Positions 1-8,007 of a stretch of DNA of 64,000 bases are shown in pieces. A program made the position numbers and the translations under genes. Origin of the DNA: Corynebacterium minutissimum (lineage in GTDB: Bacteria; Actinomycetota; Actinomycetes; Mycobacteriales; Mycobacteriaceae); assembly GCF_000805675.1 (NCBI RefSeq), contig NZ_JSEF01000016.1, forward strand, positions 124,001-188,000. Direction: 5' to 3'. Position 1 is the first letter of the stretch. Each line of letters opens with the position of its first letter. The notes beneath the pieces were generated by a model that was given only the letters and a program-made list of their open reading frames with translations, did no database searches and was not told the DNA's origin.

Positions 1-1
1 T

Positions 2-601
2 GACCCCAAGCTGGGGCGCCACAAGTGGGAAACGTTCCTCATCTCAGAACTCGCTCCGCTAGTGGAGGCGGAGCTCAACCACAACGCCAAACGCGGACTC
101 ATTGGGTTGTCCATGGGAGCATCGGGCGCGGTGATGATGGCGAACAACAACCCGGGTTTCTTCAATGGCGTGGCGGGCATTTCCGGTTGCTATTCCACCA
201 CCAGCAAGGTGGGCCAGGGCACGGTGGACTTGACGGTGCGCACCAAGGGCGGCGACCCGACGAACATGTGGGGCCCGCGCGGTTCGGAGGATTGGTTGCG
301 CAATGACGTCATGTCCCACCCGGAGGGGCTGCGCGGCACGGCGCTGTACCTCGCCGCGGCCTCGGGCGCGTGGACGGACGAGGAGCTGGCGGCTTATCCC
401 GGAAAGTCCGTCAATGATCGCATCGGGGGCACCCTTTTGGAGGCCGGCTCGCGTCGCTGTACGGAGGAGTTTTCCGCCGCGCTTTCCGACGCCTCAATCC
501 CCCACACCACCGACTATCTCACCGACGGCACCCACGACTGGGTGATGTTTGGCAAGCAACTGCAGCCAGCGTGGGATGCGATTAAACCAGCGCTCTACTA
601 A
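2..601 (+). CDS. Mycolyltransferase / esterase-family protein, C-terminal part (5' end outside window)
   Basis: The open frame runs in from the left edge, so only the last 199 residues are visible. The nucleophile elbow GLSMGAS and a late GTHDW histidine motif are those of the antigen-85/corynomycolyltransferase alpha/beta hydrolases, which transfer mycolates onto trehalose and arabinogalactan outside the membrane. The visible part ends about 15 residues after the histidine, as is usual for the family. A signal peptide would lie outside the window. Which paralogue this is cannot be told. The next small gene starts 10 nt downstream, which suggests co-transcription. Confidence 0.8.
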   Translation, partial: DPKLGRHKWETFLISELAPLVEAELNHNAKRGLIGLSMGASGAVMMANNNPGFFNGVAGISGCYSTTSKVGQGTVDLTVRTKGGDPTNMWGPRGSEDWLRNDVMSHPEGLRGTALYLAAASGAWTDEELAAYPGKSVNDRIGGTLLEAGSRRCTEEFSAALSDASIPHTTDYLTDGTHDWVMFGKQLQPAWDAIKPALY

Positions 602-611
602 CGTCGACGAC

Positions 612-818
612 ATGTCCCACTTCCGCAGCGCTTTCATCCCCGCCGCCATCCTCGTGGCAGGGCTCGTCATCCTCGCAGTGTTCTACGTCGGCTTAAGCCG
701 CCATTACAACTCACAGGAGCTGCAGGCGCTTATCGACGGCGCCAATGCCAACGGCCAGGACTATACCGTCGTCCTCCATAACGAGTTAACTGGGAGCTAT
801 TCCTTTAACGCCGAGTAA
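612..818 (+). CDS. Small single-pass membrane protein, 68 aa
   Basis: The ATG lies 10 nt after the mycolyltransferase stop. An upstream in-frame ATG at 549 would overlap that gene and is not preferred. After a short N-terminus (MSHFRSAF) there is one hydrophobic segment at about residues 9-29, then a polar tail of about 40 residues that would face outside. I do not recognise the family. The position suggests an envelope role linked to the mycolyltransferase, but that is inference only. Confidence 0.55.
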   Translation: MSHFRSAFIPAAILVAGLVILAVFYVGLSRHYNSQELQALIDGANANGQDYTVVLHNELTGSYSFNAE

Positions 819-826
819 TACAGCGT

Positions 827-1637
827 TCCGGTTGCGAGGTTGGTGGGTCTGTTTTAAGCTTCGTGGCCATGGGGGTATTAGAAACCTACTTCCACTACCG
901 CAACTCGGGGATCGCGCTAGTGGAACAAGCATCCAGCTCACCCGATGAGCTTCGCGCGCTCGGCGCCGACGCAGCCGACGCCACAGAGCTTTCCCACCTT
1001 CACCGCATCTACTTCGGGCACACCCGCTTCACCGGCAAACAACGCAAAGCCCGTGCCGCCGCGGTGGCACAACAACATAGCCTTAGCATTCTCACCCTGA
1101 TTGAGTCCTACACCGCCAAAGTCAACAAAGACCTTGATGCCTGGAACCTACGCATCAAGCTTGCCGGCACCCCTGCCCACCGTGTCCGCCAGGTCGCCAC
1201 CAAGCGTTTGAAGGAGCTTCGTGTCAAGCGCACCGCTAAACCCGGAGTACGCTTCACCTACCGCTCTAAAGGCCCGAACTCCATCACCATCACCGACACC
1301 CCCACCATCATCGCCGACATCAGAGGCACCCTAGAATCCGTTAATAAAACAAACCTCCTTGAGGCTGCCCGCACCGTCATTGTCACCGGTGGTATTGGCA
1401 CCAAACCTGCCGTACATGCTCAAGTCGTAGTCACCCTGGATGAATTTGACCAAATTATTAACGGGGATGGGGAGGAAATCGAACTTAACCTCACCAACGG
1501 CGCGCGCATGACAGGCGCAGACTTCTTAGCCTACAAGTTTGCTGAGATTGGCTACGCCACCCTCATCCACCCTTTAGAGGGACCGGTTAACTCTTATAGG
1601 ATTCAGCGGCATGCCAGCTGGAAACAACGCATCAGCC
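827..1637 (+). repeat. Direct repeat, copy 1 (DUF222-HNH gene plus 36 nt upstream)
   Basis: Bases 827-1637 align with 63191-64000 at a constant offset of 62,364 until about 1155. One base is then missing in the second copy and the offset becomes 62,363. Similarity starts 36 nt upstream of the GTG, including the block ttaagcttcgtggcc, and continues to the window end with scattered, mostly silent, substitutions. Copy 2 is cut by the window edge, so the true repeat may be longer. Confidence 0.9.
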
Positions 1638-2008
1638 TGGCAGCTGAATTCCAAACCTGCTCTAGGCCCGGCTGCAACAAACCAGCCGACTACTGCGAAG
1701 TCCACCACCTCATCCCCTGGCAAGCCGGAGGTTTTACCAACCTCAAAAACCTCACCTTCCTGTGCGCCTACCACAACGGTATTAACGACGATGACCCCAA
1801 ACACCCCACAGGCAGGGGCTACATGTTCCGGCTGAATACCGGGGTGAGCTACATCCCGCCCTGGGGCACACCGATTACCGCCATGCCCGAATACCAAGAA
1901 GCCCTTAACAGACTCGCCGCTGAGCAGGCAGCAGGACAAGCCACAGGGCAACCCCCCGACCCGCCGCCAGGAACAAGCCAACCACCCGACCCACCGGGTG
2001 CAGGCTAA
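863..2008 (+). CDS. DUF222 / 13E12-repeat family protein with C-terminal HNH nuclease domain
   Basis: 381 aa from a GTG; an ATG two codons later at 869 is an equally good start. The N-terminal two thirds have the helical DUF222 character. The C-terminus has an HNH motif with two zinc-type cysteine sites: CSRPGC near residue 267, the EVHHLIPW core near 277-284, then NLTFLCAYHN. The protein ends in a Pro/Asp/Gly-rich tail. These genes are multicopy in actinobacteria and their function is unknown; they may be selfish or linked to recombination. A second, broken copy lies at 63227. No transposase or intron is visible around this copy. Confidence 0.85.
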   Translation: MAMGVLETYFHYRNSGIALVEQASSSPDELRALGADAADATELSHLHRIYFGHTRFTGKQRKARAAAVAQQHSLSILTLIESYTAKVNKDLDAWNLRIKLAGTPAHRVRQVATKRLKELRVKRTAKPGVRFTYRSKGPNSITITDTPTIIADIRGTLESVNKTNLLEAARTVIVTGGIGTKPAVHAQVVVTLDEFDQIINGDGEEIELNLTNGARMTGADFLAYKFAEIGYATLIHPLEGPVNSYRIQRHASWKQRISLAAEFQTCSRPGCNKPADYCEVHHLIPWQAGGFTNLKNLTFLCAYHNGINDDDPKHPTGRGYMFRLNTGVSYIPPWGTPITAMPEYQEALNRLAAEQAAGQATGQPPDPPPGTSQPPDPPGAG

Positions 2009-2140
2009 ACGCTCGCGATTAAGCAACGCGCACGCCGAAACGCCAAACCACGCGCCCACGCTGAAACCCGCCAACCACACCACGGTCAGCGGGCACATCG
2101 GCGATCCCACAGCTAGTCGAGGCAAGCGACGAGACGGCGA

Positions 2141-2170
2141 AACCCGCCAACCAGAGGAGGTTGACGGGTT
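2141..2170. terminator. Inverted repeat between convergent HNH gene and lepA
   Basis: aacccgccaacc (2141-2152) pairs with ggttgacgggtt (2159-2170) with one mismatch and a 6-nt loop. It lies between two converging genes, so it could stop transcription from either side. There is no strong T run. The rest of the 2009-2182 gap shows nothing else I can name. Confidence 0.45.
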
Positions 2171-2182
2171 AGTTAGCGTGCT

Positions 2183-4030
2183 TTAGTCGGCGTCGGTGGA
2201 CAGCGCCGCGACGAAGGCCTCCTGTGGCACCGAGACGGAACCGATGGACTTCATGCGCTTCTTACCGGCCTTCTGCTTCTCCAGCAGCTTGCGCTTACGC
2301 GAGATATCGCCGCCGTAGCACTTGGCCAGCACGTCCTTACGCATCGCGCGGATGTTTTCACGCGCGATAATCTTCGAACCAATCGCCGCCTGGACGGGCA
2401 CCTCGAACTGCTGGCGTGGGATGAGCTCCTTGAGCTTCTTGGTCATCTTATTGCCGTACCACTGTGCGGAATCGCGGTGCACGATGGCAGAGAAGGCATC
2501 CACCGGATCACCGTTGAGGAGGATATCCACCTTAACCAGGTCCGCCAGCTGCTCGCCGGCCTCCTCATAATTGAGGGAGGCATAACCCTTGGTACGGGAC
2601 TTCAACATGTCGAAGAAGTCGAAGATGATTTCACCCAGCGGCATGGTGTAGCGCAGCTCCACGCGGTCTTCGGACAGGTAATCCATGCCACCCATCTGGC
2701 CGCGCTTGGACTGACACAGCTCCATCGTCGAGCCCACGAACTCTTCCGGCACGATGATGGTCATCTTCACAATCGGCTCGTAGACCTCACGCAGCTTGCC
2801 ACCGGGCCAGTCCGACGGGTTGTGCACAAAAGACTCCGTGCCGTCCTCCGCCACCACACGGTAGGTCACCGAGGGAGCTGTGGAAATCAGGTCGAGGCCA
2901 AACTCGCGCTCCAGACGGTCGCGCGTGATTTCCATGTGCAGCAGGCCCAAGAATCCGCAGCGGAAGCCGAAGCCCAGGGCCACGGAGGTCTCGGGTTCGA
3001 AGGTGAGGGAGGCGTCGTTAAGCTGCAGTTTCTCCAGCGCGTCACGCAGGTCCGGGAAGTCCGCCTGGGAGATGGGGAACAAGCCGGAGTACACCATGGG
3101 GTTGGGGTCGGCGTAGCCCTTGAGCGGCTCGCTCGCGCCATTCGACGCCCACGTAATCGTGTCGCCCACCTTCGTCTCACGCACGTTCTTCACGCCCGTA
3201 ATGAGGTAGCCCACCTCACCTGGGCCCAACCCCTCACACTTCTGCATGGTGGGGCTGACAATGCCCACCTCCAGCAGCTCGTGGTTCGCACCCGTGGACA
3301 TCATGGTGACCTTCTGACGCGGGTTGAGCTTGCCGTCCATCATGCGGATGTAAGTCACCACGCCGCGGTAGGTGTCGTAGACCGAGTCGAAAATCATGGC
3401 GCGGGCTGGGGCATCCTCACCGAACTCGGACGTCGGAGCGGGGATGAGTTCGGCGACCTTATCCAGCAGCTCAGGCACGCCCTCGCCGGTCTTGCCGGAG
3501 ACGCGCAGCACCTCTTCCGGCTCGCAGCCGATGATGTTGGCGATTTCCAGGGAGTACTTCTCCGGGTCAGCCGCAGGCAAGTCAATCTTGTTGAGAACCG
3601 GGATGATCTCCAGATCGTTTTCCATAGCCAGGTAGAGGTTGGCCAGGGTTTGGGCTTCGATGCCTTGGGCGGCGTCGACAAGCAGGATGGCGCCCTCACA
3701 CGCCTCCAACGCACGGGAAACCTCATACGTAAAGTCCACGTGGCCGGGGGTATCGATCATCTGCATGACAATCTCCTCCCCCTTGCACGCACCGGACTGA
3801 GGAATCCAGGGCAGGCGCACGTTCTGCGCCTTAATGGTGATGCCGCGCTCGCGCTCGATATCCATGTTGTCGAGGTATTGGTCGCGCATATCGCGCTCCT
3901 CCACCACCTGCGACAACTGCAGGATGCGGTCAGCCAGCGTCGACTTGCCGTGGTCGATGTGGGCAATGATGCAAAAGTTTCGGATCTTGGACGGATCCGT
4001 AAACGTCGTGGCCGCAAAGTTTCTAGACAT
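2183..4030 (-). CDS. lepA: Elongation factor 4 (back-translocating ribosomal GTPase LepA)
   Basis: 615 aa, full family length. The P-loop AHIDHGKST is at residues 23-31, DTPGH near 98 and NKID near 151. EF-G-like domains follow, and the LepA-specific basic C-terminus contains [13 protein letters not shown]. The protein acts on stalled or mis-translocated ribosomes in the cytoplasm. The ATG at 4030 is preceded on the minus strand by a -10 hexamer TATTCT ending 6 nt away, so the mRNA is probably leaderless. The gene diverges from a PemK-like gene whose ATG is only 18 bp away. Confidence 0.98.
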   Translation of the reverse strand: MSRNFAATTFTDPSKIRNFCIIAHIDHGKSTLADRILQLSQVVEERDMRDQYLDNMDIERERGITIKAQNVRLPWIPQSGACKGEEIVMQMIDTPGHVDFTYEVSRALEACEGAILLVDAAQGIEAQTLANLYLAMENDLEIIPVLNKIDLPAADPEKYSLEIANIIGCEPEEVLRVSGKTGEGVPELLDKVAELIPAPTSEFGEDAPARAMIFDSVYDTYRGVVTYIRMMDGKLNPRQKVTMMSTGANHELLEVGIVSPTMQKCEGLGPGEVGYLITGVKNVRETKVGDTITWASNGASEPLKGYADPNPMVYSGLFPISQADFPDLRDALEKLQLNDASLTFEPETSVALGFGFRCGFLGLLHMEITRDRLEREFGLDLISTAPSVTYRVVAEDGTESFVHNPSDWPGGKLREVYEPIVKMTIIVPEEFVGSTMELCQSKRGQMGGMDYLSEDRVELRYTMPLGEIIFDFFDMLKSRTKGYASLNYEEAGEQLADLVKVDILLNGDPVDAFSAIVHRDSAQWYGNKMTKKLKELIPRQQFEVPVQAAIGSKIIARENIRAMRKDVLAKCYGGDISRKRKLLEKQKAGKKRMKSIGSVSVPQEAFVAALSTDAD

Positions 4031-4035
4031 GCGTT

Positions 4036-4042
4036 TAGAATA
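4036..4042. promoter_or_regulatory. Shared, overlapping -10 element of divergent lepA and PemK-like gene
   Basis: The 7-mer TAGAATA reads TAGAAT on the plus strand (4036-4041, 7 nt before the ATG at 4049). On the minus strand it reads TATTCT (4037-4042, 6 nt before the lepA ATG at 4030). Both match the actinobacterial TAnnnT -10. Both spacings put the transcription start at the first base of the start codon. No clear -35 is seen on either side. Confidence 0.6.
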
Positions 4043-4048
4043 GACGAC

Positions 4049-4570
4049 ATGACTAGGTTGGCCCGCATTTTAGGCTTCGGACGCCCCGAGCCGGTCGATG
4101 ACGGCCTCCAGCGCATCACCGAACGCCTCGGAATGAACCAGCCCGATGTCGTCACGGAACCGCGCAAAGCCGCCGACATCCGCGTCGAGGCTGCCGCCGC
4201 CCATCCCCGCAGCGTCTTCTTCACGCCCGACATGGATGGCCAGGCTGACTCTGGTGAAGTGGTGTGGGTCTGGGCGCCTTCCGAAGGCAAACAGTCCCCG
4301 CCGCGCGAACGCGCTGTGCTTATTGTCTCCCGCACCCGCACGACAGTTCTGGGCTTGCTGATTTCGGCCAACCCGAAGCATGCGAATAAAGAGGAATGGC
4401 TCGACATCGGCACCGGCGAATGGGACGAATCCGGCCGGCAGTGTTGGGTACGCATCGACCGCGTGCTGGAAATCTCTGAGGAGCAATGCCGCCGCCAGGG
4501 CACGCTCTTCCCGGAGAGGCGCTTCGAGCGCATTGCCAACCGGCTGCGCTCGCGCTACCACTGGGCGTGA
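4049..4570 (+). CDS. PemK/MazF-like family protein
   Basis: 173 aa. The first 70 or so residues are family-specific. The C-terminal half resembles the PemK/MazF fold: GEVVWVWAP, then a basic [10 protein letters not shown] strand, then CWVRIDRV. Classical members are mRNA interferases of toxin-antitoxin pairs, but no antitoxin-sized gene is adjacent. The protein is longer than typical MazF (about 110 aa), and the gene is conserved next to lepA and rpsT, so a housekeeping RNA-related role is also possible. The ATG at 4049 is chosen because a -10 TAGAAT lies 7 nt upstream, giving a leaderless transcript. Confidence 0.65.
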   Translation: MTRLARILGFGRPEPVDDGLQRITERLGMNQPDVVTEPRKAADIRVEAAAAHPRSVFFTPDMDGQADSGEVVWVWAPSEGKQSPPRERAVLIVSRTRTTVLGLLISANPKHANKEEWLDIGTGEWDESGRQCWVRIDRVLEISEEQCRRQGTLFPERRFERIANRLRSRYHWA

Positions 4571-4571
4571 T

Positions 4572-4656
4572 TTGGGTTTTCGTAGCTTCGCTTGCTAGAT
4601 TTTGTGGGATGCCGAGGCATGTGTGGCGGTCAGGACCTTGGGTCCGCCTTCCTCGG
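4572..4656 (+). promoter_or_regulatory. rpsT promoter and structured 5' leader
   Basis: TTGGGT (4572-4577) and TAGATT (4596-4601) with an 18-bp spacer form a plausible promoter. The transcript would then carry a nested hairpin. The outer stem is ccgagg (4612-4617) with cctcgg (4651-4656). The inner stem is ggcgg (4625-4629) with ccgcc (4644-4648). It resembles autoregulatory leaders of ribosomal-protein mRNAs. A ribosome-binding site (aagagg) follows just before the ATG at 4689. Confidence 0.5.
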
Positions 4657-4688
4657 TCAACATTCCTACGACTCTAAGAGGTATAACA

Positions 4689-4952
4689 ATGGCAAATATC
4701 AAGTCTAAGCAGAAGCGCGTTCTCACCAACGAGAAGTCCCGTCAGCGCAACAAGGCCGTGCGTTCCGCCGTCCGCACCGAGATCCGTAAGTTCCGCGAGG
4801 CCGTCGAGTCCGGCGACAAGGCTGCAGCTGAGAAGCAGCTGCGCGTTGCTTCCCGCGCCTTGGACAAGTCCGTGTCCAAGGGCGTCTTCCACCGCAACAA
4901 CGCGGCCAACAAGAAGTCCGGCATGGCCACCGCCTTCAACAAGATGGCCTAA
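4689..4952 (+). CDS. rpsT: 30S ribosomal protein S20
   Basis: 87 aa, the usual length, very basic and helical. It starts [20 protein letters not shown] and ends [12 protein letters not shown], both typical of S20, which binds 16S rRNA in the body of the 30S subunit. The ATG has an aagagg Shine-Dalgarno about 8 nt upstream. The stop codon is followed without any spacer by the ATG of the DNA methyltransferase, so no terminator separates rpsT from the restriction-modification genes. Confidence 0.97.
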   Translation: MANIKSKQKRVLTNEKSRQRNKAVRSAVRTEIRKFREAVESGDKAAAEKQLRVASRALDKSVSKGVFHRNNAANKKSGMATAFNKMA

Positions 4953-5762
4953 ATGAAACCGCTCCTGAAGTGGGTAGGCGGAAAACGTCAGTTACTTCCC
5001 GCCATCCACTCCATGCTGCCTGAGAGCTTCGACACCTACGTCGAGCCTTTCTTGGGCGGCGGAGCGGTTCTTTTTTCTTTGGCGCCCTCCCGCGCCCGGG
5101 TCAATGACCTCAACACTGAGCTTATTACCGTGTACGAGGTCGTCCGCGATGATGTGGACGAGCTCATCGCCCTGCTCAAGGGCTATCCGAATGATTCGGA
5201 TTTCTTCTACGAGATGCGCGCCCGCGACCGTTCGCCGGAGTTTGCGCACTTAAGCGCCGTCGAGCGTGCAGCACGTACGATTTATCTCAACAAGACCTGC
5301 TACAACGGGCTTTACCGCGTTAATAACGCAGGCCAGTTCAACGCCCCTTTTGGCCGCTACGCCAATCCCACGATTTGTGATGAGCCGAACCTGCGGGCGG
5401 TTTCTTCGTATTTGTCCGCCAATGACGTGGTCTTTTCCAACGGTGATTACGCTGCCTTGGAGGCGCATGAGGGGGATTTTGTCTACTTCGATCCGCCTTA
5501 TGACCCGGTGAACCCGACGAGTAATTTCACCGGTTACCAGTCCGGCGGGTTCGGCCGTGCGGACCAGATTCGTCTCAAGGAGACCTGTGACGAGCTGGAT
5601 GCGCGGGGAGTGAAGTTCCTGCTGTCGAATTCCGCGACGGATTTCATCAAGGAGCTTTACGCCGACTATCACATCGAGATTGTAGGGGCCACGCGCGCGG
5701 TGAATTCCGTGGCGTCGAAGCGCGGCAAGGTCAACGAGGTGTTGGTGCGCAACTATGCTTAA
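4953..5762 (+). CDS. DNA adenine methyltransferase, Dam/DpnM (D12) class
   Basis: 269 aa. Motif X/N-terminal KWVGGKR (residues 6-12), SAM-binding EPFLGGGAVLFSL (31-43) and catalytic DPPY (180-183) appear in the order of alpha-group m6A methyltransferases such as M.DpnII, MboI and Dam. The KTCYNGLYRVN block is also typical. Many relatives methylate GATC, but specificity cannot be proven here. The ATG touches the rpsT stop (taaATG) and the 3' end overlaps the next gene by 8 nt. This is the modification half of a type II system, probably translated from the rpsT transcript. Confidence 0.92.
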   Translation: MKPLLKWVGGKRQLLPAIHSMLPESFDTYVEPFLGGGAVLFSLAPSRARVNDLNTELITVYEVVRDDVDELIALLKGYPNDSDFFYEMRARDRSPEFAHLSAVERAARTIYLNKTCYNGLYRVNNAGQFNAPFGRYANPTICDEPNLRAVSSYLSANDVVFSNGDYAALEAHEGDFVYFDPPYDPVNPTSNFTGYQSGGFGRADQIRLKETCDELDARGVKFLLSNSATDFIKELYADYHIEIVGATRAVNSVASKRGKVNEVLVRNYA

Positions 5763-6951
5763 CGACGCCGCGTGGGACCTCGTCTTCCCCCACATCCAGG
5801 CCGAGATTGCCGAATCCGGTTTCACGGTCTTGGAGGCGAGTGAGCTCAAACGGTTGTCGGGGCGTGAGCCGCGTTTGATGGCCAAGCACGATTTTTCTGC
5901 GGCACGCCCCAAGGTATTCCAAGAGCATGGGCTGTCGATGTTGCCGATTCGCCGCGATGCGTACCTCATTGGCCGCTTCGATCTGTATCAGCCTTTCCCG
6001 GAGCAGGCAGGGCCGCTGACAACGATGCCGGTGCCGCGGCATATTAAGTCCATCGACTTTGACAACCTGAGCTCCGAAGCCGCAGCGCTCACGGCAGCAA
6101 GCTTGAGCGGCATGGTGGATGATTTCATCGGTGCCGAGTGTATCGCGACGGTCAGCGGGCGCATGTCGACGCTGCAGCTGCCGATGACTATCGGCGGCCG
6201 AGAGGTGGTCGTCGACCGTGCCCAGATGGAGATTGATGCCGGTTTTGAATCGGCGGAGCATCTCGTCCTGCTGGAGGCGAAGAACCACGTCTCCCCCGAC
6301 TTCAATATCCGTCAGCTGTATTTCCCTTTCCGCCGCTTCAGTCTGGCGTTGGACAAGGAGGTCATACCGGTCTACATGGTGTATTGCAACGGCGTGTTCC
6401 ATTTCTACCGATATGCGTTTAGGGATCCGGCGGATTTCCGCAGCATCGAGCTGGTCGCGGCCCATCGCTATATCCTCGGCCCCTCGACGGTCACCGCCGA
6501 GACCGTACGCAGCATTCTGGCCGCCACGCAGATAGAACGCCCAGGGTTGCCTTTCCCCCAGGCGGACTCCTTTGCGCGCGTTATTAGCTTGTTGGAGAAT
6601 CCGGTTCCCAAGGCGGACATGCCGGAACAGTATGGTTTTACCCCGCGCCAGGCGGACTACTACACCAACGCGGCTCGCTACCTTGGTTTGACTGAGCTGC
6701 GCGGTACCCGCGATGAGCGCAATGCTGCCCTCATTCAGGCGCTCGCTTCGCGCCCGGTGTTCCGGGATATGCTTACGCACGTGGTGGACACGTGCCGGGC
6801 GCTGAGCAAGGACGAGGCCTATGCCTTGATGCGTAGCGCGGACTTGGGGCTTAAAGAATCCACTCTGCGCCGGCGCTCGTCCACGGTGGCGGCGTGGTCG
6901 CAGTGGGTAGCAGAACTGCTCGAGATGGGTCAGCTCCGCATACCGAGTTAG
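5755..6951 (+). CDS. Putative type II restriction endonuclease (PD-(D/E)XK-like)
   Basis: 398 aa, starting inside the methyltransferase gene (8-nt overlap), so the two are translationally coupled. A PD-(D/E)XK-like core can be read at residues 154-176: VDRAQMEID, then LLEAKNH with E174 and K176 spaced as catalytic residues. The C-terminal part is helical and basic and may be a DNA-binding region. I do not recognise a named family, so the endonuclease call rests on the motif and the methyltransferase partner. No controller gene, solitary nicking gene or second methyltransferase is visible. Confidence 0.7.
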   Translation: MLNDAAWDLVFPHIQAEIAESGFTVLEASELKRLSGREPRLMAKHDFSAARPKVFQEHGLSMLPIRRDAYLIGRFDLYQPFPEQAGPLTTMPVPRHIKSIDFDNLSSEAAALTAASLSGMVDDFIGAECIATVSGRMSTLQLPMTIGGREVVVDRAQMEIDAGFESAEHLVLLEAKNHVSPDFNIRQLYFPFRRFSLALDKEVIPVYMVYCNGVFHFYRYAFRDPADFRSIELVAAHRYILGPSTVTAETVRSILAATQIERPGLPFPQADSFARVISLLENPVPKADMPEQYGFTPRQADYYTNAARYLGLTELRGTRDERNAALIQALASRPVFRDMLTHVVDTCRALSKDEAYALMRSADLGLKESTLRRRSSTVAAWSQWVAELLEMGQLRIPS

Positions 6952-7003
6952 GCGGCTTGGTTTTTGGGTTAGGCGGCTTGGTTTTTGGGTTAGGCGGCTT
7001 GGA
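6948..7003. repeat. 21-bp tandem repeat, nearly three copies
   Basis: The unit ttaggcggcttggtttttgg(g) starts at 6948, 6969 and 6990; the third copy is partial. The third copy contains the true last codons and stop of the minus-strand LysE gene. The first copy overlaps the stop codon of the endonuclease gene. The 3' end of lysE thus appears duplicated toward the restriction-modification module. Confidence 0.9.
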
Positions 7004-7631
7004 TTCCAGCCCAGACGAGAGCGCAGCCGGCGACGACAAAGAAGGCACCGGAGCCGATATCAATCCACGGACCCGCGGCGAGAAGGCGCCGGCGAATTGC
7101 GCGCGTCGAAATCACCGTGGAGAGGAAGACGAACAGCAGGTAGCTCGACAATGACATGCTCAACACCAGCGCTATCGAGAGCCACAGGGGTGGGTGCGGT
7201 GGTAGCAGTGGAGCCACCAGCGCGGCCAAAAAGAGCACGATTTTCGGGTTCGACAGGTTGGTAGCAAGCCCGGTGCGGAAAACTTTACCCACCGAGCCCA
7301 GGCGAGCAGCAGCATCGTCCTCATCCTGCGGGGGATGCTTGCGCAGCTCAACACCAGAACGAATGGAGAGCACGCCCATAAAGACCAAGAAGCAGCCTCC
7401 CACGACCTGAATGAGCGACAAGACCCCCGGGAATGCCGTCAGCAGAGCAGCGGCGCCAAAGACCGTCAGCGAGCTCCAAAAGAGCACGCCGACCTGGATA
7501 CCGGTGGCCGCCGCAATGGCATGGCGGCGCGAGCGCGTGGCGTAGCGGGTGACCAGCACGATGTCAGGGCCTGGTGCGGCGGCTCCCACCAGGTTCATCA
7601 GCACAATGGCCGCGAACGCGGACCAGCTCAT
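6990..7631 (-). CDS. LysE/RhtB-family amino-acid or metabolite exporter
   Basis: 213 aa, typical LysE length, with about six hydrophobic segments. The N-terminal motif (residues 17-25, GAAAPGPDI) and the central GLATNLSNPK motif are hallmarks of the family, which exports amino acids by proton exchange. The substrate is unknown. The ATG overlaps the stop of the upstream ankyrin gene by 4 nt (ATGA). The gene converges with the endonuclease gene, and a tandem repeat derived from its own 3' end lies between them. Confidence 0.9.
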   Translation of the reverse strand: MSWSAFAAIVLMNLVGAAAPGPDIVLVTRYATRSRRHAIAAATGIQVGVLFWSSLTVFGAAALLTAFPGVLSLIQVVGGCFLVFMGVLSIRSGVELRKHPPQDEDDAAARLGSVGKVFRTGLATNLSNPKIVLFLAALVAPLLPPHPPLWLSIALVLSMSLSSYLLFVFLSTVISTRAIRRRLLAAGPWIDIGSGAFFVVAGCALVWAGIQAA

Positions 7632-7996
7632 GACAGGCGCTCGAGAAGATCCTCGCGGCCGAACATGCGAGCCGAGTCGATAGCATTGGGCTGGCCGGCG
7701 GTGGGATCAGCGTGGGCGTCAAGGAGGACGTCAATAACCGCATCTTCCTTCTTGAAGATGGCCCCGGCCAGCGGGGACTGACCGCGATCGTTGAGGAGGT
7801 TGACGTCAGCGCCGGCGGCGACAAGCTGGCGCACCAGCTCGGCATGCCCGTGGTAGGCAGCGAGCATGATGAAGGACTGGCCGTCTTGGTTCACCATGTC
7901 GACGTTGACGCCCTGCGCGATGTAGTCGAGCAAGGTGGCGTCGCCGCTGCGAGCGAAATCAAAAAGCTTGGTTGCAAAGTCCTGGATCTCATCCAT
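7628..7996 (-). CDS. Ankyrin-repeat protein
   Basis: 122 aa made almost wholly of ankyrin-type repeats: DGQSFIMLAAYHGHAELVRQ and the following GADVNLLNDRGQSPLAGAIF, with flanking partial repeats at both ends. There is no signal peptide, so the protein is probably cytosolic and binds another protein; the partner is unknown. It ends in a 4-nt overlap with the LysE exporter and begins 11 nt after holA, so the three form one transcription unit. Confidence 0.88.
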   Translation of the reverse strand: MDEIQDFATKLFDFARSGDATLLDYIAQGVNVDMVNQDGQSFIMLAAYHGHAELVRQLVAAGADVNLLNDRGQSPLAGAIFKKEDAVIDVLLDAHADPTAGQPNAIDSARMFGREDLLERLS

Positions 7997-8007
7997 GGTG
8001 GGATAGT

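Noticed and set aside
863-2008. HNH gene as part of an intron, intein or transposon
   Set aside because: No intron fold, terminal inverted repeats, target duplication or transposase seen; the DUF222-HNH family stands alone in many actinobacteria.
2477-4570. 697-codon plus-strand frame running through lepA into the PemK-like gene
   Set aside because: The first 520 or so codons are the antisense shadow of lepA; only the part from 4049 is coding.
4049-4570. Complete toxin-antitoxin module
   Set aside because: No small antitoxin gene overlaps or precedes the PemK-like gene; its neighbours are lepA and rpsT. Kept as a single PemK-like gene.
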